From assembly GCA_000437595.1 (NCBI GenBank), contig FR899780.1:1-6678 (forward strand): a stretch of 6,678 bases of DNA, read 5' to 3'. Each line of letters begins with the position of its first letter. Position 1 is the stretch's first letter. The notes under the pieces were generated by a model. It did no database searches. It saw only the letters and a list, made by a program, of their open reading frames with translations, and was not told the DNA's origin. The position numbers and the translations under genes are program-made. Below, piece after piece: positions 4,869 through 6,678 of this stretch. Origin of the DNA: Faecalibacterium sp. CAG:74 (GTDB lineage Bacteria; Bacillota; Clostridia; Christensenellales; Aristaeellaceae).

Positions 4869-6587
4869 ATGGATATGAAAACGAAACTCGCCGGACTGAT
4901 GGCGCAGTGCTTGACCGACACATGGCCGGACGCGCAGGGACTGCTGACGGCGGAAGAAATCCGCGGTCTGCTCGCCGTGCCGCCTGACCCGAAAATGGGC
5001 GACTACGCGCTGCCGGTGTTCCGTCTGGCGAAAGCACTGCGGATGGCACCGCCGAAAATCGCCACGACCGTGGTCGAAAAGTGGTCGCATGAGGACGTAG
5101 CGCGTGCAGAAGCCGTCAACGGCTATGTGAACTTCTTCCTCAACCGCGTCAATTTCGCGGCGGAAACGCTCGAAAGTGTGCTTAAGGCGGGAGAAAACTA
5201 TGGCTCGTCCGACATGGGCAACGGCAAGACGATTTGTCTTGATTATTCCTCTATCAATATCGCCAAGCGCTTCCATATCGGGCATTTGTCCACCACGATG
5301 ATTGGTCACAGCCTGCGCCGCATCTATGATTTCCTTGGCTACAAGACCGTCGGCATCAACCATTTGGGCGACTGGGGAACGCAGTTCGGCAAGATGATCT
5401 GTGCCTATAAGCTCTGGGGCAATGAGAAAGAAGTGGAAAAGGGCGGCGTGAACGAACTGGTTCGCCTGTACGTCAAGTTCCACGAGGAGGCCGAGAAAGA
5501 CCCTACGCTGGACGATCAGGGCCGCGCGTGGTTCAAGAAGATTGAGGATGGCGACGAGGAAGCCCTGCGCATCTTCAATTGGTTCAAGGCGCTCACCCTC
5601 CGTGATACCGAGCGCGTCTATAAGCTGCTGGGCGTCACGTTCGACTCCTATGCGGGCGAGTCGTTCTATAACGACAAGATGGATCGCGTTATCAACGAGC
5701 TGAAGGAAAAGAACCTGCTGACCATCTCCGAGGGCGCGTCTATCGTTGATTTGAGTGAGGACAACATGTCCCCCTGCATCATCCTCCGCTCCGACGGCGC
5801 GACGCTTTACGCCACCCGCGACCTTGCGGCGGCCATCTATCGCCATGATACTTATCATTTCGATAAGTGCCTGTACGTCGTGGCGTATCAGCAGGATTTG
5901 CACTTCCGCCAGATTTTCCGTGTGCTGGAAAAGATGGGATACGAATGGGCGAAGGACTGCGTGCATGTCGCGTTCGGCATGATTTCCTACGAAGGGCAGG
6001 CACTCTCCACCCGCAAGGGGCACGTCGTCTATCTGGAGGATCTGCTGGAACAGGCGCAGAAGAAGGCGCTGGACATCATCAACGAAAAGTCCCCGAATCT
6101 GCCGAACAAAGAGGATGTTGCGCGTCAGGTCGGCATCGGCGCGGTTGTCTATACCGATTTGAGCAACAACCGAATCAAGGACGTCGATTTCTGCTGGGAT
6201 CGTGCGCTGAATTTCGACGGCGAAAGCGGTCCGTATGTGCAGTATACCCACACGCGCTGCTGCTCTGTCCTGCGCAAGGCGGCGGAAATGTCCCTGCCCG
6301 AAGCGGATATGAACGCGCTGACGGATGACGAGGCACAGGCGCTCCTGCGTCTGCTGGGGCGCTTCCCGGATGTCATTAAGGAAGCGGCGGAAAAGTATGA
6401 GCCGTCAATGATTACCCGTGCTGTGACGGATATTGCGCAGGCGTATAATAAGTTCTATTATGAGCATCGGATTCTGGATGGTGAACCGGCGACGGCCGCC
6501 GCGCGCGTGGCGCTGACGAAGGCGACGAAGGATGTTATTAAGACGGGGCTGTGGCTGATAGGCATCGAAGCACCCGAACGCATGTAA
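4869..6587 (+). CDS. argS: Arginyl-tRNA synthetase
   Basis: Class I aminoacyl-tRNA synthetase that charges tRNA-Arg with arginine using ATP; cytoplasmic. About 572 residues, close to the usual size (E. coli about 577). Order: N-terminal tRNA-binding domain (about 1-115), then the Rossmann catalytic core with DYSSINIAKRFHIGHL, where HIGH is residues 136-139, and NHLGDWGTQFG after it. The family's degenerate KMSKS loop is ALSTRKGHV (Lys383). The C-terminal DALR anticodon-binding domain begins near YVQYTHTRCCSVLRKA (456 on) and the protein ends in IGIEAPERM, characteristic of ArgS. Start: AAGGAG (4852-4857) is 2 bases from the ATG at 4860 and 11 from the in-frame ATG at 4869. MDMKTKLAGL from 4869 resembles usual ArgS N-termini, so 4869 is preferred; 4860 is the alternative. 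It is a complete gene with no missing motif. Confidence 0.97.
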   Translation: MDMKTKLAGLMAQCLTDTWPDAQGLLTAEEIRGLLAVPPDPKMGDYALPVFRLAKALRMAPPKIATTVVEKWSHEDVARAEAVNGYVNFFLNRVNFAAETLESVLKAGENYGSSDMGNGKTICLDYSSINIAKRFHIGHLSTTMIGHSLRRIYDFLGYKTVGINHLGDWGTQFGKMICAYKLWGNEKEVEKGGVNELVRLYVKFHEEAEKDPTLDDQGRAWFKKIEDGDEEALRIFNWFKALTLRDTERVYKLLGVTFDSYAGESFYNDKMDRVINELKEKNLLTISEGASIVDLSEDNMSPCIILRSDGATLYATRDLAAAIYRHDTYHFDKCLYVVAYQQDLHFRQIFRVLEKMGYEWAKDCVHVAFGMISYEGQALSTRKGHVVYLEDLLEQAQKKALDIINEKSPNLPNKEDVARQVGIGAVVYTDLSNNRIKDVDFCWDRALNFDGESGPYVQYTHTRCCSVLRKAAEMSLPEADMNALTDDEAQALLRLLGRFPDVIKEAAEKYEPSMITRAVTDIAQAYNKFYYEHRILDGEPATAAARVALTKATKDVIKTGLWLIGIEAPERM

Positions 6588-6665
6588 GGGAAAAAAGAAG
6601 GTTCTTAACGGAAAGTTGGGGAAGTAAACAAGGACTTAGGCGAAGCCCCAAAAAGCTGCACGCGG

Positions 6666-6671
6666 AAGGAG
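6666..6671 (+). promoter_or_regulatory. Shine-Dalgarno-like site for a gene beyond the window
   Basis: AAGGAG is followed 1 base later by ATGAAA, the last six bases of the window. That ATG is too close to be ideal; in this window such a near ATG is often followed by a second in-frame one, so the true start may lie just outside. The 91 bases after argS hold no other gene and no T-tailed hairpin, so the next gene may share the argS transcript. Confidence 0.35.
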
Positions 6672-6678
6672 CATGAAA

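Noticed and set aside
4764..6251. 495-codon open frame on the minus strand opposite argS.
   Set aside because: argS is unmistakable on the plus strand; the antisense frame is open because of GC-rich codon use and its translation shows no recognisable domain.
6616..6651. TTGGGG...CCCCAA as an argS terminator.
   Set aside because: The stem is only 6 bp around a long interior, even allowing the AAGT/ACTT inner pairing, and no T-run follows.

Overview
The window looks like a piece of a spore-forming, fairly GC-rich member of the Clostridia. The reasoning is as follows. There is an intact SigK-type late sporulation sigma factor with a hydrophobic pro-sequence. There is a secreted leucine-rich-repeat protein of a kind seen in gut Clostridia. 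The promoters are Gram-positive in type, with strong AGGAG-class Shine-Dalgarno sites, and the codons are GC-rich. A lineage such as Oscillospirales or Christensenellales is an inference only; no rRNA or other taxonomic marker is present.

Layout, left to right: (1) a PfkB-family sugar kinase, most likely 2-keto-3-deoxygluconate kinase (kdgK, + strand, to 1139). (2) A 233-base gap with a 25-base-period array of GC-rich hairpins (1142-1250) and a 48-base conserved module (1263-1310). (3) xpt, xanthine phosphoribosyltransferase (+, 1373-1954), closed by a strong hairpin at 2024-2054. (4) A second copy of the module plus hairpin array in inverted orientation (2187 down to 2087). (5) sigK (- strand, 2882-2196). 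(6) A short divergent promoter region holding a near-consensus vegetative promoter (2938-2967) back to back with a SigE-like promoter (2929-2901). (7) A secreted protein made of two tandem leucine-rich-repeat modules joined by a Pro/Thr linker (+, 3007-4785), with a repeat period of exactly 900 bases over most of its length. (8) argS, arginyl-tRNA synthetase (+, to 6587), with its own promoter. (9) A 91-base tail ending in a Shine-Dalgarno-like site for a gene beyond the window.

The genes do not form one pathway: sugar-acid catabolism, purine salvage, sporulation control, a surface or secreted protein, and translation lie side by side. The least-explained part is the pair of composite intergenic elements. 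Each starts within 10 bases of the stop codon of a flanking gene (kdgK or sigK), in the same sense as that gene. Each is a run of 8-bp-stem, 3-base-loop hairpins whose stems differ by compensated changes while the 6-base spacers stay similar. Each ends in the same two 15-base blocks held exactly 18 bases apart. I see no sign of a defence system, CRISPR array, transposase or phage gene.
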